Below, piece by piece: positions 39,290-48,361 of a stretch of DNA of 64,000 nucleotides. The translations under genes were made by a program, and so were the position numbers. Source of the DNA: Oscillibacter ruminantium GH1. Its GTDB lineage: Bacteria; Bacillota; Clostridia; Oscillospirales; Oscillospiraceae. Positions within the stretch are counted from its first letter, which is position 1. Each line of letters opens with the position of its first letter. The stretch is taken from assembly GCF_000307265.1 (NCBI RefSeq), contig NZ_DF158900.1:159294-223293 (forward strand). The letters run 5' to 3'. Below the pieces are notes generated by a model that saw only the letters and a program-made list of their open reading frames with translations, ran no database searches and was not told the origin of the DNA.

Positions 39290-40906
39290 TCAACCCCAAA
39301 GGGCCGACAGGGCCGGAATAACCTGTTTTTTCCGAGACATGACGTGGGGCAGGAACACGCTGCCATTTACCGTTTTGCAGTTAAATGCCTGCTGGATGGT
39401 CTGATCGTCACCTGCATAAAACAGGCGGCTGCCCTCCTGCAGCACGTCGGTCAGCATCAGCACCGCCAAATCATAGTGCTTGTCCGTCCGCATCTGATGC
39501 AGGGCCTCAATCAGCTCGTCCTTCCGGGCCAGCATGTGTTCGGAATCCGCGCAGGTAATTTGCGAGACGCCCAAATCATGTCCGGCGATATGGAACTCCT
39601 TAAAATCGGTCATCAGCAGTTCCTGCGCCGTGTGATTTTCACCGTTGGAAACAGAGAAGATCATATGGCCCAGTTCATTGAGAGAGACTTTGGCGATGCG
39701 GGCCATGCGGTTGGCCATGTCAATGTCCCGCTGGGTGCAGGTGGGGGACTTGAACATGACGGTGTCGGACAAAATGGCCGCGGCCATCATGCCCGCCATC
39801 TTTTCCGAGGGCATCAGTCCCCGGTCCTGATACATTCCGGCCACAATGGTGGTGGTGCTGCCCACCGGCTCGTTGCGGACGAAAATAGGGTTTCCAGTCT
39901 GGATATCCGCCAGACGATGGTGGTCGATGATCTCCAAAATGTCTGCCTGTTCAAGACCGCGGACGGCTTGCGCCAGCTCGTTGTGATCCACCAGCACCAC
40001 CCGCTTGCGGGTGGGGCGCAGAAGATGGAAGCGGGACAGCGTTCCCACCACCTGCTCGTTTTCATCCAGAATCGGATAGCAGCGGAACCGGCTTTTCAGG
40101 ACCGTTTCCCGCACGTCGTCGATATAATCGTCCAGATGGAAAGAAACCATGTTTTCCGTTTTGCAGATGCGGCTTACCGGCAGGGAGTGGCAGATCAGAC
40201 GAACCGTGCGGTAGGCGTCAAAGGGCGTGGAGATTAGGCAGGTTTCCGTTTTCAGCGCCCGCAGTTCCTCGCTGACCTCTGCCTGACAGACGATTAGGCA
40301 CTGGACGCCAAGTTCCATCGCGTAACGGATCATGTCCGGCTGATCGCCGCAGATCACGATGCTGTTCTTGCTGTCGAACAGCAGATTCTTGCAGGAGGCA
40401 GGCAGGGCGATGGTAACCTCGCCGGAGACGTTGTCCACCTGTTCGCCTGCGTCGTTGAGGACTTTTCCCTCAATGACGGAGAGCAGGTTATACAGCGGAA
40501 TGTTACTGATCTGAGGATTGCGGACAGAAGACATATCATAGGCCGCGATGTCCCCGGCGGAGAGCATGCCGAACAGGGTCCCGTCTTCGTTTGTGACCGG
40601 AATGGCGGAGATGTTGGTATCCTGATGGATCACATGCCACGCCCGGCTGATGGTGACCCCTGAATTCAGCAGGGGCGGAGTGTCGTACTTCAGGTCGCAG
40701 ACCTGCGTACGCACATTTTTCAGCAGCATCGGAGGCTTGAACTGGAAACGATCCAAAACAGCCTGCGTCTCGTCGTTGACCCGGCCAAGGCAAGCCGCTG
40801 TGTATTCACGGTCGCCCAGAGAGTTGCGCAGGGCGGCATAAGCCATGGCGGAGACGACAGAGTCCGTGTCGGGATTGCGGTGTCCGGTGACATAGATGGT
40901 GTCCAT
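39290..40906 (-). CDS. Mn-dependent inorganic pyrophosphatase with CBS and DRTGG regulatory domains
   Basis: A 538-residue family II pyrophosphatase (DHH superfamily). The catalytic parts are split: VTGHRNPDTDSVVSAMAYA at the start and DHHRL, VGSTTTIVAGMYQ after the insert; the C-terminal DHHA2 domain carries the SRKKQVIP motif. Between residues ~70 and ~305 lie a CBS pair interrupted by a DRTGG domain, the arrangement shown to be inhibited by AMP/ADP and activated by ATP or diadenosine polyphosphates in Clostridia. It removes pyrophosphate from biosynthesis, so its place beside the ribosomal operon makes sense but is not required. Confidence 0.93.
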   Translation of the reverse strand: MDTIYVTGHRNPDTDSVVSAMAYAALRNSLGDREYTAACLGRVNDETQAVLDRFQFKPPMLLKNVRTQVCDLKYDTPPLLNSGVTISRAWHVIHQDTNISAIPVTNEDGTLFGMLSAGDIAAYDMSSVRNPQISNIPLYNLLSVIEGKVLNDAGEQVDNVSGEVTIALPASCKNLLFDSKNSIVICGDQPDMIRYAMELGVQCLIVCQAEVSEELRALKTETCLISTPFDAYRTVRLICHSLPVSRICKTENMVSFHLDDYIDDVRETVLKSRFRCYPILDENEQVVGTLSRFHLLRPTRKRVVLVDHNELAQAVRGLEQADILEIIDHHRLADIQTGNPIFVRNEPVGSTTTIVAGMYQDRGLMPSEKMAGMMAAAILSDTVMFKSPTCTQRDIDMANRMARIAKVSLNELGHMIFSVSNGENHTAQELLMTDFKEFHIAGHDLGVSQITCADSEHMLARKDELIEALHQMRTDKHYDLAVLMLTDVLQEGSRLFYAGDDQTIQQAFNCKTVNGSVFLPHVMSRKKQVIPALSALWG

Positions 40907-40965
40907 GCAAATAAGTTCCTTTCACACTGTGAGCGCGGCGCTTCACAGCAATTCAAGATAAGTTT

Positions 40966-40994
40966 ATTGTACTATATCCAATTCTGCGTTACAA
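40966..40994 (-). promoter_or_regulatory. promoter of the CBS pyrophosphatase gene
   Basis: On the minus strand TTGTAA (40994-40989), 17-base spacer, TACAAT (40971-40966). GGAAC-type ribosome site follows before the ATG at 40906. Confidence 0.65.
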
Positions 40995-41177
40995 GGAAAA
41001 CAGCACGTAATATTTCATAAAAATTTACCGAAAACGACGTAAAAAACTGAAAAACTAAACGGGACGCACATAAAGGATTCTACCCCAAAAGCGGGAGATA
41101 CATTATTATAAAATATCCATCCGGCGAAACCCCATGAAGGGACATCAAAATAATTGTGAGGAAATATGAAATTCCTC

Positions 41178-41206
41178 TTGACATTGGGTCGGATATTTTG
41201 TATTAT
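41178..41206 (+). promoter_or_regulatory. promoter of the S10-spc-alpha ribosomal superoperon
   Basis: Perfect TTGACA (41178-41183), 17-base spacer, TATTAT (41201-41206). Transcription would start near 41213, giving a 288-base leader before rpsJ. No other promoter of this quality is seen until rplQ. Confidence 0.85.
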
Positions 41207-41235
41207 AGTTGAGCGCGTGTAGGTGGACAATGTCT

Positions 41236-41362
41236 AAACATGCGCAAACTGCGATGAACCGGGAGATTGCGAAGTTTACTTCGGTAACTTTCGGGGAGTA
41301 TGTCCGATGATCGGGCGGCTGAGAAGGAATCTGTACGTTGCGTAGATCGCTGCGCCATGTTT
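41236..41362 (+). ncRNA. structured leader domain of the S10 operon
   Basis: AAACATGCGCA (41236-41246) pairs with TGCGCCATGTTT (41351-41362, one bulge) and GCGAT (41251-41255) with ATCGC (41346-41350), enclosing about 90 bases. Inside, 41271-41279 pairs with 41284-41292 around a UUCG tetraloop, and CCGA/TCGG form a small hairpin around 41303-41313. This looks like a folded regulatory leader; a terminator follows at 41365-41392. Confidence 0.6.
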
Positions 41363-41364
41363 GG

Positions 41365-41392
41365 ATACCGGCCGTATAGCGCCGGTATTTTT
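41365..41392 (+). terminator. intrinsic terminator inside the S10 operon leader (attenuator)
   Basis: An 8-bp GC-rich stem (41365-41372 with 41381-41388), 8-base loop and five T, located 109 bases before rpsJ and after the leader fold. Because the genes beyond it are essential, it must be conditional, like the L4-controlled attenuator of the E. coli S10 leader. Confidence 0.65.
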
Positions 41393-41500
41393 CATGAGCT
41401 AGAATGATACGCACGGATAAGCGTATAGAAAAACTTCCCGCCGTACACAGTTTTCGGAACATTACAAAAAACTATGTACGAAATTCAGGAGGAAACAAAC

Positions 41501-41812
41501 ATGGCAGAGAAGCAAATGATTCGCATTCGTCTGAAGGCCTATGACCATCAGGTCATCGACCAGAGCGCAGAGAAGATCGTCGAGACGGCCAAGCGCACCG
41601 GCGCAGAAGTCTCCGGCCCTATCCCTCTGCCCACCCGGAAAGAGGTCGTCACCATCCTGCGTGCCGTCCACAAGTACAAGGACAGCCGCGAGCAGTTTGA
41701 GCGCCGCACCCACAAGCGCCTCATCGACATCACCCGTTCCACTCCCAAGACTGTGGAAGCGCTGATGGCTCTGGAGCTGCCCGCGGGCGTTGAGATCGAA
41801 ATCAAGCTGTAA
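41501..41812 (+). CDS. rpsJ: ribosomal protein S10 (uS10)
   Basis: 103 residues, the normal length. [44 protein letters not shown] is the standard start, and HKRLID the family signature. Small-subunit head protein, also a transcription antitermination factor (NusE). The start at 41501 follows CAGGAGGAAAC. First gene of the superoperon, 109 bases after the leader terminator. Confidence 0.98.
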   Translation: MAEKQMIRIRLKAYDHQVIDQSAEKIVETAKRTGAEVSGPIPLPTRKEVVTILRAVHKYKDSREQFERRTHKRLIDITRSTPKTVEALMALELPAGVEIEIKL

Positions 41813-41940
41813 GACCCCTTCCTATTTTATTCGTTGCTCACCCAATGTCCGCCGACTTGCGAGGCGGGCGGGTCATGTCGGCAGAGCAATGCGGCGCAGC
41901 CGTATCTAAGTCGACCAATAACCTTTAAGGAGGAACATAC

Positions 41941-42660
41941 ATGAAAGCAATCATCGGCAAAAAGGTCGGCATGAGCCAGATCTTTGATGAAAACGGTCAC
42001 GTGATTCCCGTTACTGTGATCGAAGCGGGCCCCTGCGTGGTCACGATGAAGAAGACCGCTGAAAAGGATGGCTATGAGTCCGTTCAGCTGGGCTATGAAG
42101 ACGTGCCCGAGCGGAAGCTCAACAAGCCCGAGATGGGCCATTTGACCAAGGCGGGCGTCAGCCCCAAGAAGCACCTGAAGGAGTTCAAGCTGGAGAATGC
42201 CGCCGAACTGAACATCGGCGATCTCGTCAAGGCGGACACCTTTAAGACTGGCGACTTCGTGGACGTGACCGGCACCAGCAAGGGCCACGGCTATGCCGGC
42301 GTTATCAAGCGCTGGGGCGCTCAGCGCACTCCCATGACCCACGGCGGCGGCCCTGTTCACCGTCACGCAGGTTCCATGGGCTCTTCTTCCGATCCTTCCA
42401 AGATTTTCAAGGGCAAGATTGGTGCGGGCCACATGGGCGTGGATCAGGTCACTGTGCAGAACCTGTCTGTTGTCAAGGTCGATCCCGAGCTGAACATGCT
42501 GGTCGTCTGCGGCGCTGTTCCCGGACCCAAGGGCAGCCTCGTCACCATCAAGAGCACGGTCAAGGTCCACAAGATCAAGCAGGCCGGTGCTGACATCAGC
42601 AAGAACCCGCAGAAGGCTTCCGGCCGCAACCCGCAGAAGGCTTCCGCAAGAAACAAGTAA
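41941..42660 (+). CDS. rplC: ribosomal protein L3 (uL3)
   Basis: 239 residues, with the family core IGKKVGMSQIFDENGHVIPVTVIEAGPCVV and the central loop GGGPVHRHAGSMGSSSDP that reaches the peptidyl-transferase centre. The C-terminus is extended by about 25 residues with a duplicated NPQKAS motif (GADISKNPQKASGRNPQKASARNK), beyond the usual ~210. Separated from rpsJ by 128 bases, the largest gap in this part; AAGGAGG precedes the ATG. Confidence 0.97.
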   Translation: MKAIIGKKVGMSQIFDENGHVIPVTVIEAGPCVVTMKKTAEKDGYESVQLGYEDVPERKLNKPEMGHLTKAGVSPKKHLKEFKLENAAELNIGDLVKADTFKTGDFVDVTGTSKGHGYAGVIKRWGAQRTPMTHGGGPVHRHAGSMGSSSDPSKIFKGKIGAGHMGVDQVTVQNLSVVKVDPELNMLVVCGAVPGPKGSLVTIKSTVKVHKIKQAGADISKNPQKASGRNPQKASARNK

Positions 42661-42678
42661 GAAAGGGGTGCTTAGAAT

Positions 42679-43302
42679 ATGCCTAATGTTGAAGTTTTGA
42701 ATATGTCCGGCGCAAAGGTCGGCGAAGTTACTCTGAGCGACGCCGTCTTCGGCATCGAGCCGAATGAGGCCGTTGTCCACGAGGCCGTGAAGAACCACCT
42801 CGCCAACTGCCGGCAGGGTACCCAGAGCGCCCTGACCCGCGCCGAGGTTTCCGGCGGCGGCAGAAAGCCCTGGCGTCAGAAGGGCACCGGTCACGCGCGT
42901 CAGGGTTCCACCCGCTCTCCCCAGTGGACCCACGGCGGCATCGTGTTTGCCCCGAAGCCCCGGGATTATTCCTATGTCCTGAACAAGAAGATGAAGCGTC
43001 TGGCGCTGAAGTCTGTTTTGTCTGCTAAGGCCGCGGACGGCGAGATCGTTGTGGTGGACACCATTAAGATGGACGCCATCAAGACCGCCGACTTCCGCAA
43101 GTTCCTGGACGCCGTCAAGGCCGACGGCAAGGCCATGGTGGTTATCCCTGAGAAGGACGACGTTGTCATCAAGAGCGCACGGAACATTCCCGGCGTCTCC
43201 ACCACCACCGCCACCATCCTGAGCGTCTATGACATTCTGAATGCCAAGAAGCTGGTCATCGACCAGACCGCGCTCGCCAAAATCGAGGAGGTGTTCGCAT
43301 AA
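42679..43302 (+). CDS. rplD: ribosomal protein L4 (uL4)
   Basis: 207 residues. SALTRAEVSGGGRKPWRQKGTGHARQGSTRSPQWTHGG is the conserved loop lining the exit tunnel. In E. coli L4 represses its own operon by acting on the S10 leader; the leader terminator at 41365 makes the same possible here. Overlaps rplW by one base (TAATG). Confidence 0.97.
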   Translation: MPNVEVLNMSGAKVGEVTLSDAVFGIEPNEAVVHEAVKNHLANCRQGTQSALTRAEVSGGGRKPWRQKGTGHARQGSTRSPQWTHGGIVFAPKPRDYSYVLNKKMKRLALKSVLSAKAADGEIVVVDTIKMDAIKTADFRKFLDAVKADGKAMVVIPEKDDVVIKSARNIPGVSTTTATILSVYDILNAKKLVIDQTALAKIEEVFA

Positions 43303-43598
43303 TGGCTACCAGTTACGACATCATCATTCGCCCGATCATCACCGAGCGCGCCATGTCCGGCACTGCCGAGAAGAAGTACGTCTTCGAGGTCGCCAAAGAC
43401 GCAGGCAAGGTCGAGATCAAGAAGGCCGTTGAGGAAATCTTCGGCGTCAAGGTTAAGAGCGTCAACACGCTGACCGTCCCCGGCAAGGAAAAGCGCCAGG
43501 GAGCGGGCCGTCCCGGTATGACCAAGACCTGGAAAAAGGCCTATGTCCAGCTGAGCGACGAATCCAAGACCATCGAGTTCTTCGAGGGTATGGTCTAA
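43302..43598 (+). CDS. rplW: ribosomal protein L23 (uL23)
   Basis: 98 residues. DIIIRPIITERAM and KKAVEEIFGVKVKSVNTL are typical. It sits at the tunnel exit and binds trigger factor and SRP. Start codon overlaps the rplD stop (TAATG), coupling translation. Confidence 0.97.
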   Translation: MATSYDIIIRPIITERAMSGTAEKKYVFEVAKDAGKVEIKKAVEEIFGVKVKSVNTLTVPGKEKRQGAGRPGMTKTWKKAYVQLSDESKTIEFFEGMV

Positions 43599-43633
43599 GA
43601 CCGGAACTGATTAAACTGAAGGAGTGTTAAGCG

Positions 43634-44467
43634 ATGTCTATTAAAACTTTTAAGCCGACGACGCCTTCCAGAAGACAGATGACGGTCTCCGGTTTCGACG
43701 GCATTGACAAGAAAGCCAAGCCCGAGCCCAGCCTCACCGAGTCTCTGAAGAAGTCCTCCGGCCGCAACAGCTATGGCCGCATCACCGTCCGCCATCGCGG
43801 CGGCGGCAATAAGCGCAAGTACCGCATCATCGACTTCAAGCGCGACAAGCAGGGAACTGCCACGGTCCTGCGCCTGGAGTACGATCCCAACCGCAGCGCC
43901 AACATCGCCCTCATCCAGTATGAGGACGGCGAGAAGCGCTACATCCTGGCTCCCGTGGGCATGAAGGCCGGCCACAAGATCATGACCGGTCCCGACGCCG
44001 ACATTCTGCCGGGCAATGCGCTGCCCATCGAGAAGATTCCCGTGGGTACCGTGATTCACAACATTGAGCTCCATCCCGGCAACGGCGCCCAGCTGGTGCG
44101 CTCCGCCGGTACCTCTGCTCAGCTGATGGCTAAGGAGAGCGGCGACGCTCAGATCCGTATGCCCTCCGGCGAAGTCCGGATCGTGCGGACCAACTGCTTG
44201 GCCACCATCGGTCAGGTCGGTAACATTGAGCACGAGAACATCAACATCGGCAAGGCCGGCCGCAAGCGCCACATGGGTTGGCGTCCCACGGTTCGTGGCT
44301 CTGTCATGAACCCCTGTGACCACCCCCACGGCGGCGGCGAGGGCCGCGCACCTGTCGGCCGTCCCGGCCCTGTGACGCCTTGGGGCAAGCCCGCGATGGG
44401 TTACAAGACCCGTAAGGGCAAGAACCCCACCAGCAAGTTCATCGTCAAGCGGCGGAACGAGAAGTAA
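43634..44467 (+). CDS. rplB: ribosomal protein L2 (uL2)
   Basis: 277 residues, standard length. [15 protein letters not shown] start and the highly conserved [32 protein letters not shown] near the end with the catalytic-centre His. Needed for subunit joining and the peptidyl-transferase centre. GGAGTG precedes the ATG. Confidence 0.98.
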   Translation: MSIKTFKPTTPSRRQMTVSGFDGIDKKAKPEPSLTESLKKSSGRNSYGRITVRHRGGGNKRKYRIIDFKRDKQGTATVLRLEYDPNRSANIALIQYEDGEKRYILAPVGMKAGHKIMTGPDADILPGNALPIEKIPVGTVIHNIELHPGNGAQLVRSAGTSAQLMAKESGDAQIRMPSGEVRIVRTNCLATIGQVGNIEHENINIGKAGRKRHMGWRPTVRGSVMNPCDHPHGGGEGRAPVGRPGPVTPWGKPAMGYKTRKGKNPTSKFIVKRRNEK

Positions 44468-44482
44468 GGAGGCAAGTAGAAT

Positions 44483-44746
44483 ATGAGCAGATCTGTCAAA
44501 AAAGGCCCGTATGTTGCCCCGGAGCTTCTTAAGCGGGTCGAGGAAATGAACAAGAAGAATGAAAAGCAGGTTTTGAAGACTTGGAGCCGCAGCTCCACCA
44601 TCTTCCCCGCTTTCGTGGGCCACACCATTGCTGTCCATGACGGACGCAAGCATGTGCCTGTCTATGTCCAGGAGGACATGGTTGGCCACAAGCTGGGTGA
44701 GTTTGCCCCCACCCGGACTTTCCGCGGTCACGCCAAAGATAAATAA
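44483..44746 (+). CDS. rpsS: ribosomal protein S19 (uS19)
   Basis: 87 residues. [23 protein letters not shown] and [30 protein letters not shown] are family signatures. Small-subunit head, near the A-site finger. Slightly short at the C-terminus compared with 92-93 in many bacteria. AAGGAGG precedes the ATG. Confidence 0.97.
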   Translation: MSRSVKKGPYVAPELLKRVEEMNKKNEKQVLKTWSRSSTIFPAFVGHTIAVHDGRKHVPVYVQEDMVGHKLGEFAPTRTFRGHAKDK

Positions 44747-44760
44747 GGAGGATGCGAAAT

Positions 44761-45105
44761 ATGGAAACCAAAGAAGCTAAAGCCTATCTGCGCTATGTCC
44801 GCATCGCTCCCCGCAAGATTCAGATCGTTTGCGATCTGATCCGCGGCAAGGATGTGGGCACCGCCATGGCAATCTTGATGCAGACCCCCAAGGCTGCATC
44901 TGAGCCTCTGATGAAACTTCTGAAGAGTGCTGCCGCTAACGCGGAAAACAACTTCGCCATGGACCCCAGCAAGCTGTACGTCTCCGAGGTCTTTGCGACC
45001 CCCGGCCCCATCCTGAAGCGGATGATGCCCCGGGCACAGGGCCGTGCGTACCGCATCAATAAAAGAAGCTCGCACGTCACGCTGGCCGTGACGGAAAAGG
45101 CATAA
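44761..45105 (+). CDS. rplV: ribosomal protein L22 (uL22)
   Basis: 114 residues. [27 protein letters not shown] and the beta-hairpin region [17 protein letters not shown] line the exit tunnel; macrolide contacts lie here. The start at 44761 is chosen because AGGAGG is 8 bases upstream; the ATG at 44752 overlaps that site. Confidence 0.97.
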   Translation: METKEAKAYLRYVRIAPRKIQIVCDLIRGKDVGTAMAILMQTPKAASEPLMKLLKSAAANAENNFAMDPSKLYVSEVFATPGPILKRMMPRAQGRAYRINKRSSHVTLAVTEKA

Positions 45106-45123
45106 GAGGGAGGAGACAGTTTT

Positions 45124-46158
45124 ATGGGACAGAAAGTTAATCCCCATGGCATGCGCGTGGGTGTCATCAAAGACTGGGATTCCCGTTGGTATGCCAGTGA
45201 TGAGAAGGTCGGCGATCTGATCGTTGAGGATCAGAAGATCCGCAAGTACCTGAAGAAGACCCTGTACGGCGCGGGCGTTCCCAAGATCGAGATCGAGCGC
45301 AGCAGCGACACGGTCACCATTTTCCTGCACTGCGCCCGTCCGGGCGTGGTCATCGGCAAGGGCGGCGAGCAGATCGAGCAGTATCGTCTGGCCGTTGAAA
45401 AGCTGGTGGGCAAGAAGGTCAAGCTGAACATCGTCGAGGTTCGTAACCCCGATATGGATGCGCAGCTGGTCGCTGAGAACATCGCACAGCAGCTGGAGAA
45501 GCGTATCTCTCATCGCCGTGCGATGAAGAACTCCATGGCTCGCGCCATGCGCGCTGGCGCCAAGGGTATCAAGTGTTGCTGCTCTGGTCGTCTGGGCGGC
45601 CGCGAGATCGCGGGCGTTGAGCACTATCACGAGGGCACCATCCCCCTGCAGACCATCCGTGCCGACATTGATTACGGCTTTGCGGAGGCTGCCACCACCT
45701 TTGGCCGCATCGGCGTGAAGGTTTGGGTTTACAAGGGAGAGGTTCTCTCTCAGACCCTGCGTACCACTCCTCGTACGATGGACACCACGAAGCCCTATCA
45801 GGAGCGTCGTGAGCGTCGTCCCCGCCGTGATGGCGACTTCCGTGGCGGCGATCGCCGTCCCGGTGGCTTCAACCGTGGAGGTCAGGGCGGTGGATTTAAC
45901 CGTGGCGGTCAGGGCGGCGGATTCAACCGTGGTCCTGCCGGTCAGGGCGGCGGCTTCAATCGTGGTCCTGCCGGTCAGGGCGGCGGCTTCAACCGTGGTC
46001 CTGCCGGTCAGGGCGGCGGATTCAACCGCGGCCCCGCTGGCCAGGGCGGCTTTAACCGCGCACCTCAGGGCGGCTTCAACCGCACCAACACCACCCCTCG
46101 TCCGGCGGCTGCCCCTGCGGCCCCCGCTGAACCCAAGAAGGAAGGAGGAGCTGAATAA
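45124..46158 (+). CDS. rpsC: ribosomal protein S3 (uS3) with long Gly/Phe/Asn/Arg repeat tail
   Basis: 344 residues, about 125 more than usual. Residues 1-215 are normal S3: [20 protein letters not shown], the KH domain [12 protein letters not shown], and [31 protein letters not shown]. From ~216 the chain is basic ([19 protein letters not shown]) and then carries eight GGFNR units, mostly in the 11-residue form [11 protein letters not shown] (246-321), ending in a Pro/Ala/Lys stretch. The repeats are also clear at DNA level (about 45860-46083). The tail resembles RGG-type RNA-binding regions. Start overlaps nothing; stop overlaps rplP by one base (TAATG). Confidence 0.97.
   Translation: MGQKVNPHGMRVGVIKDWDSRWYASDEKVGDLIVEDQKIRKYLKKTLYGAGVPKIEIERSSDTVTIFLHCARPGVVIGKGGEQIEQYRLAVEKLVGKKVKLNIVEVRNPDMDAQLVAENIAQQLEKRISHRRAMKNSMARAMRAGAKGIKCCCSGRLGGREIAGVEHYHEGTIPLQTIRADIDYGFAEAATTFGRIGVKVWVYKGEVLSQTLRTTPRTMDTTKPYQERRERRPRRDGDFRGGDRRPGGFNRGGQGGGFNRGGQGGGFNRGPAGQGGGFNRGPAGQGGGFNRGPAGQGGGFNRGPAGQGGFNRAPQGGFNRTNTTPRPAAAPAAPAEPKKEGGAE
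45860..46083 (+). repeat. coding tandem repeats in the 3' part of rpsC
   Basis: Tandem copies of 27 then 33 bases encoding GGFNRGGQG (two) and [11 protein letters not shown] (four), followed by degenerate copies. Unit sequences differ at synonymous positions, which suggests selection on the protein rather than recent slippage alone. Confidence 0.9.
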
Positions 46159-46595
46159 TGCTTCTGCCCAAAAGAGTTAAGTATCGCCGTGTGCACCGCG
46201 GCCGCATGACCGGCAAGGCCATGCGCGGCAATACGGTGACTTACGGTGAGTTCGGCCTCCAGGCTATGGAGCCCGGCTGGATCACCAGCAACCAGATCGA
46301 GGCGGCTCGTATCGCCATGACCCGCTACACCAAGCGTGGCGGTCAGGTCTGGATCAAGATCTTCCCCGACAAGCCCGTTACGAAGAAGCCTGCCGACACC
46401 CGTATGGGTTCCGGTAAAGGTTCCCCCGAGTTTTGGGTTGCAGTTGTGAAGCCCGGCCGTGTCATGTTTGAGATTGCCGGTGTTCCCGAAGAGACCGCCC
46501 GTGAGGCTCTGCGTCTGGCCAGCCACAAGCTGCCCATCAAGACGAAGCTGATCGTCCGCGAGACTGCTTCGGAGGCTCAGGAAGCAGGTGAGTAA
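46158..46595 (+). CDS. rplP: ribosomal protein L16 (uL16)
   Basis: 145 residues. [48 protein letters not shown] and [19 protein letters not shown] are standard. Binds near the A-site tRNA and completes large-subunit assembly. Start overlaps the rpsC stop. Confidence 0.98.
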   Translation: MLLPKRVKYRRVHRGRMTGKAMRGNTVTYGEFGLQAMEPGWITSNQIEAARIAMTRYTKRGGQVWIKIFPDKPVTKKPADTRMGSGKGSPEFWVAVVKPGRVMFEIAGVPEETAREALRLASHKLPIKTKLIVRETASEAQEAGE

Positions 46596-46596
46596 G

Positions 46597-46797
46597 ATGA
46601 AGGCAAGTGAAGTTCGCAAGATGAATGCCGAGCAGCTCAATGAGAAGCTGACCGGACTGAAGAAGGATCTGTTTTTCCTGCGTATGCAGCACGCCACCAA
46701 TCAGCTTGACAATCCCCTGAAGATCCGGGAGACCAAGCACGATATTGCCCGAGTCAAGACCGTGTTGCGGGAGCTTCAAGCTTCCGACAAGCAGTAA
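46597..46797 (+). CDS. rpmC: ribosomal protein L29 (uL29)
   Basis: 66 residues from ATG 46597 (MKASEVRKMNAEQLNEKL); a GTG at 46588 is in frame but the shorter start matches the family. LKKDLFFLRMQHATNQLDNPLKIRETKHDIARVKTVL is typical. Sits at the tunnel exit. The start lies one base after the rplP stop. Confidence 0.95.
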   Translation: MKASEVRKMNAEQLNEKLTGLKKDLFFLRMQHATNQLDNPLKIRETKHDIARVKTVLRELQASDKQ

Positions 46798-46811
46798 GGA
46801 GGTAAGTGAAC

Positions 46812-47078
46812 ATGAGTGAAATGGTGAGAACTTCCTCCCGGAAGACCAGAGTCGGCAAGGTTGTGTCCGATAAGATGGACAAGACCGTGGTCGTGGCGAT
46901 CGAAGACCGTGTGGCCCATCCTCTGTATAAGAAGATCGTTGGCCGTACCTATAAGCTGAAGGCCCACGACGAGGAAAATGCCTGCGGCATTGGCGATAAG
47001 GTAAAGGTGATGGAGACCCGTCCCCTGTCCAAGGACAAGCGGTGGCGCGTGGTCGAGATCATTGAAAAAGCGAAGTAA
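46812..47078 (+). CDS. rpsQ: ribosomal protein S17 (uS17)
   Basis: 88 residues, start 46812 with AAGGAGGT 8 bases before. [45 protein letters not shown] and the [26 protein letters not shown] region match the OB-fold family. Early 16S-binding protein. Confidence 0.97.
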   Translation: MSEMVRTSSRKTRVGKVVSDKMDKTVVVAIEDRVAHPLYKKIVGRTYKLKAHDEENACGIGDKVKVMETRPLSKDKRWRVVEIIEKAK

Positions 47079-47092
47079 GGAGGTGCCGAGTT

Positions 47093-47461
47093 ATGATCCA
47101 ACAGGAAAGTTATTTGAAGGTTGCCGATAATACCGGCGCCAAAGAGATCAAGTGCATCCGCGTTCTGGGCGGCTCCACCCGTAAGTTCGGCAACATCGGC
47201 GACGTCATCGTGGCGTCTGTCCGGAAGGCCCAGCCCGGTGGCACCGTGAAGAAGGGCGAAGTGGTCAAGGCCGTTATCGTTCGCAGCGCCAAGGGCGTTC
47301 GCCGTAATGACGGCACCTATGTCCGCTTTGACGATAACGCTGCCGTCCTCATCAAGGACGACCAGAATCCCAGAGGAACCCGTATCTTTGGGCCGGTTGC
47401 ACGCGAGCTGCGCGACAAGGATTATATGAAGATCCTGTCCCTGGCTCCCGAAGTGATTTGA
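47093..47461 (+). CDS. rplN: ribosomal protein L14 (uL14)
   Basis: 122 residues, exact family length. [27 protein letters not shown] and [23 protein letters not shown]. Forms an intersubunit bridge. AAGGAGGT precedes the ATG. The first gene of the spc part, with no promoter before it. Confidence 0.98.
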   Translation: MIQQESYLKVADNTGAKEIKCIRVLGGSTRKFGNIGDVIVASVRKAQPGGTVKKGEVVKAVIVRSAKGVRRNDGTYVRFDDNAAVLIKDDQNPRGTRIFGPVARELRDKDYMKILSLAPEVI

Positions 47462-47475
47462 GGAGGACGCCTGAT

Positions 47476-47787
47476 ATGTCTATGAATATCAAAAAGGGCG
47501 ACACCGTGGTCGTCCTCTCCGGCAAGGACCGGGGCAAGCAGGGTAAGGTCATGGGCAGCGTGCCCAAGACCAGCAAGGTCGTTGTGGAGGGCATCAACAT
47601 GGTGACCTGCCACGTCAAGCCCCGCAAGCAGGGCGAGACCGGCGGCATTGTCAAGCGCGAGGCGGCAATCGCCTCCAGCAAGGTGCAGGTGGTTTGCCCC
47701 AAGTGCAACAAGGGCACCCGCGTTGCCCACAAGATTGAAAACGGCAAGAGCGTCCGCGTGTGCAAGCACTGCGGCGCCGAGCTGTAA
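47476..47787 (+). CDS. rplX: ribosomal protein L24 (uL24)
   Basis: 103 residues from ATG 47476, with AGGAGG 9 bases upstream. KOW motif KKGDTVVVLSGKDRGKQGKVM, then GINMVTCHVKPRKQGETGGIVKREA; the C-terminus carries CPKCNKGTRV...VCKHCGAEL, a four-Cys zinc-ribbon-like end. Assembly initiator of the large subunit. Confidence 0.97.
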   Translation: MSMNIKKGDTVVVLSGKDRGKQGKVMGSVPKTSKVVVEGINMVTCHVKPRKQGETGGIVKREAAIASSKVQVVCPKCNKGTRVAHKIENGKSVRVCKHCGAEL

Positions 47788-47806
47788 GAAAGGGGAGTAG
47801 ACGAGT

Positions 47807-48346
47807 ATGGCAAGATTGAAAGAGAAGTACACCGCCGAAGTCGCTCCCGCGCTCATGAAGCAGTTTGGCTACAAGAGCGTTATGCAGATCCCCAAGATCG
47901 ACAAAGTTGTCGTGAACGTGGGCTGCGGCGAGGCTCGTGAAAATGCGAAGGTTCTGGAGAACGTGGTGGGCGATTTGGCCCAGATCACCGGCCAGAAGCC
48001 CATTATCACCAAGGCCCGCAAGTCCATCGCAAACTTCAAGCTCCGTGAGGAGATGCCCATTGGCGCGAAGGTTACTCTCCGCGGCGCGAAGATGTGGGAG
48101 TTTTTGGACCGCCTGTTCAATGTGGCCCTGCCCCGCGTCCGTGATTTCCAGGGTATCAATGCTAACTCTTTCGATGGCCGCGGCAACTATGCTCTGGGCA
48201 TCAAGGAGCAGCTGATCTTTCCGGAGATCGAGTACGATAAGATCGACAAGATCCGCGGTATGGATGTTGTCATCTGCACCACTGCCCACTCCGACGAGGA
48301 AGCCCGCGCCCTGCTTGAGCAGGTCGGCGCTCCCTTCGCGAAATAA
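47807..48346 (+). CDS. rplE: ribosomal protein L5 (uL5)
   Basis: 179 residues. [39 protein letters not shown] and the [30 protein letters not shown] motif are standard. Binds 5S rRNA and contacts the P-site tRNA. In E. coli the S8 target of spc control lies at the rplE start; no comparable hairpin was seen here, but one lies before rpsH. Confidence 0.98.
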   Translation: MARLKEKYTAEVAPALMKQFGYKSVMQIPKIDKVVVNVGCGEARENAKVLENVVGDLAQITGQKPIITKARKSIANFKLREEMPIGAKVTLRGAKMWEFLDRLFNVALPRVRDFQGINANSFDGRGNYALGIKEQLIFPEIEYDKIDKIRGMDVVICTTAHSDEEARALLEQVGAPFAK

Positions 48347-48361
48347 GGAAGGAAGAGAAGA

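Larger units (their letters stand above)
40907..41500. other. divergent control region between the pyrophosphatase gene and rpsJ
   Basis: 594 bases. From left: the leftward pyrophosphatase promoter (40966-40994), an AT-rich stretch (40995-41177) without a recognised feature, the rightward ribosomal promoter (41178-41206) and the structured ribosomal leader with its internal terminator (listed separately). No gene is hidden here. Confidence 0.7.

Noticed and set aside
45860..46083. Repeats of 27-33 bases, at first sight like a CRISPR array
   Set aside because: They are in frame, encode Gly/Phe/Asn/Arg units of S3 and have no unique spacers.
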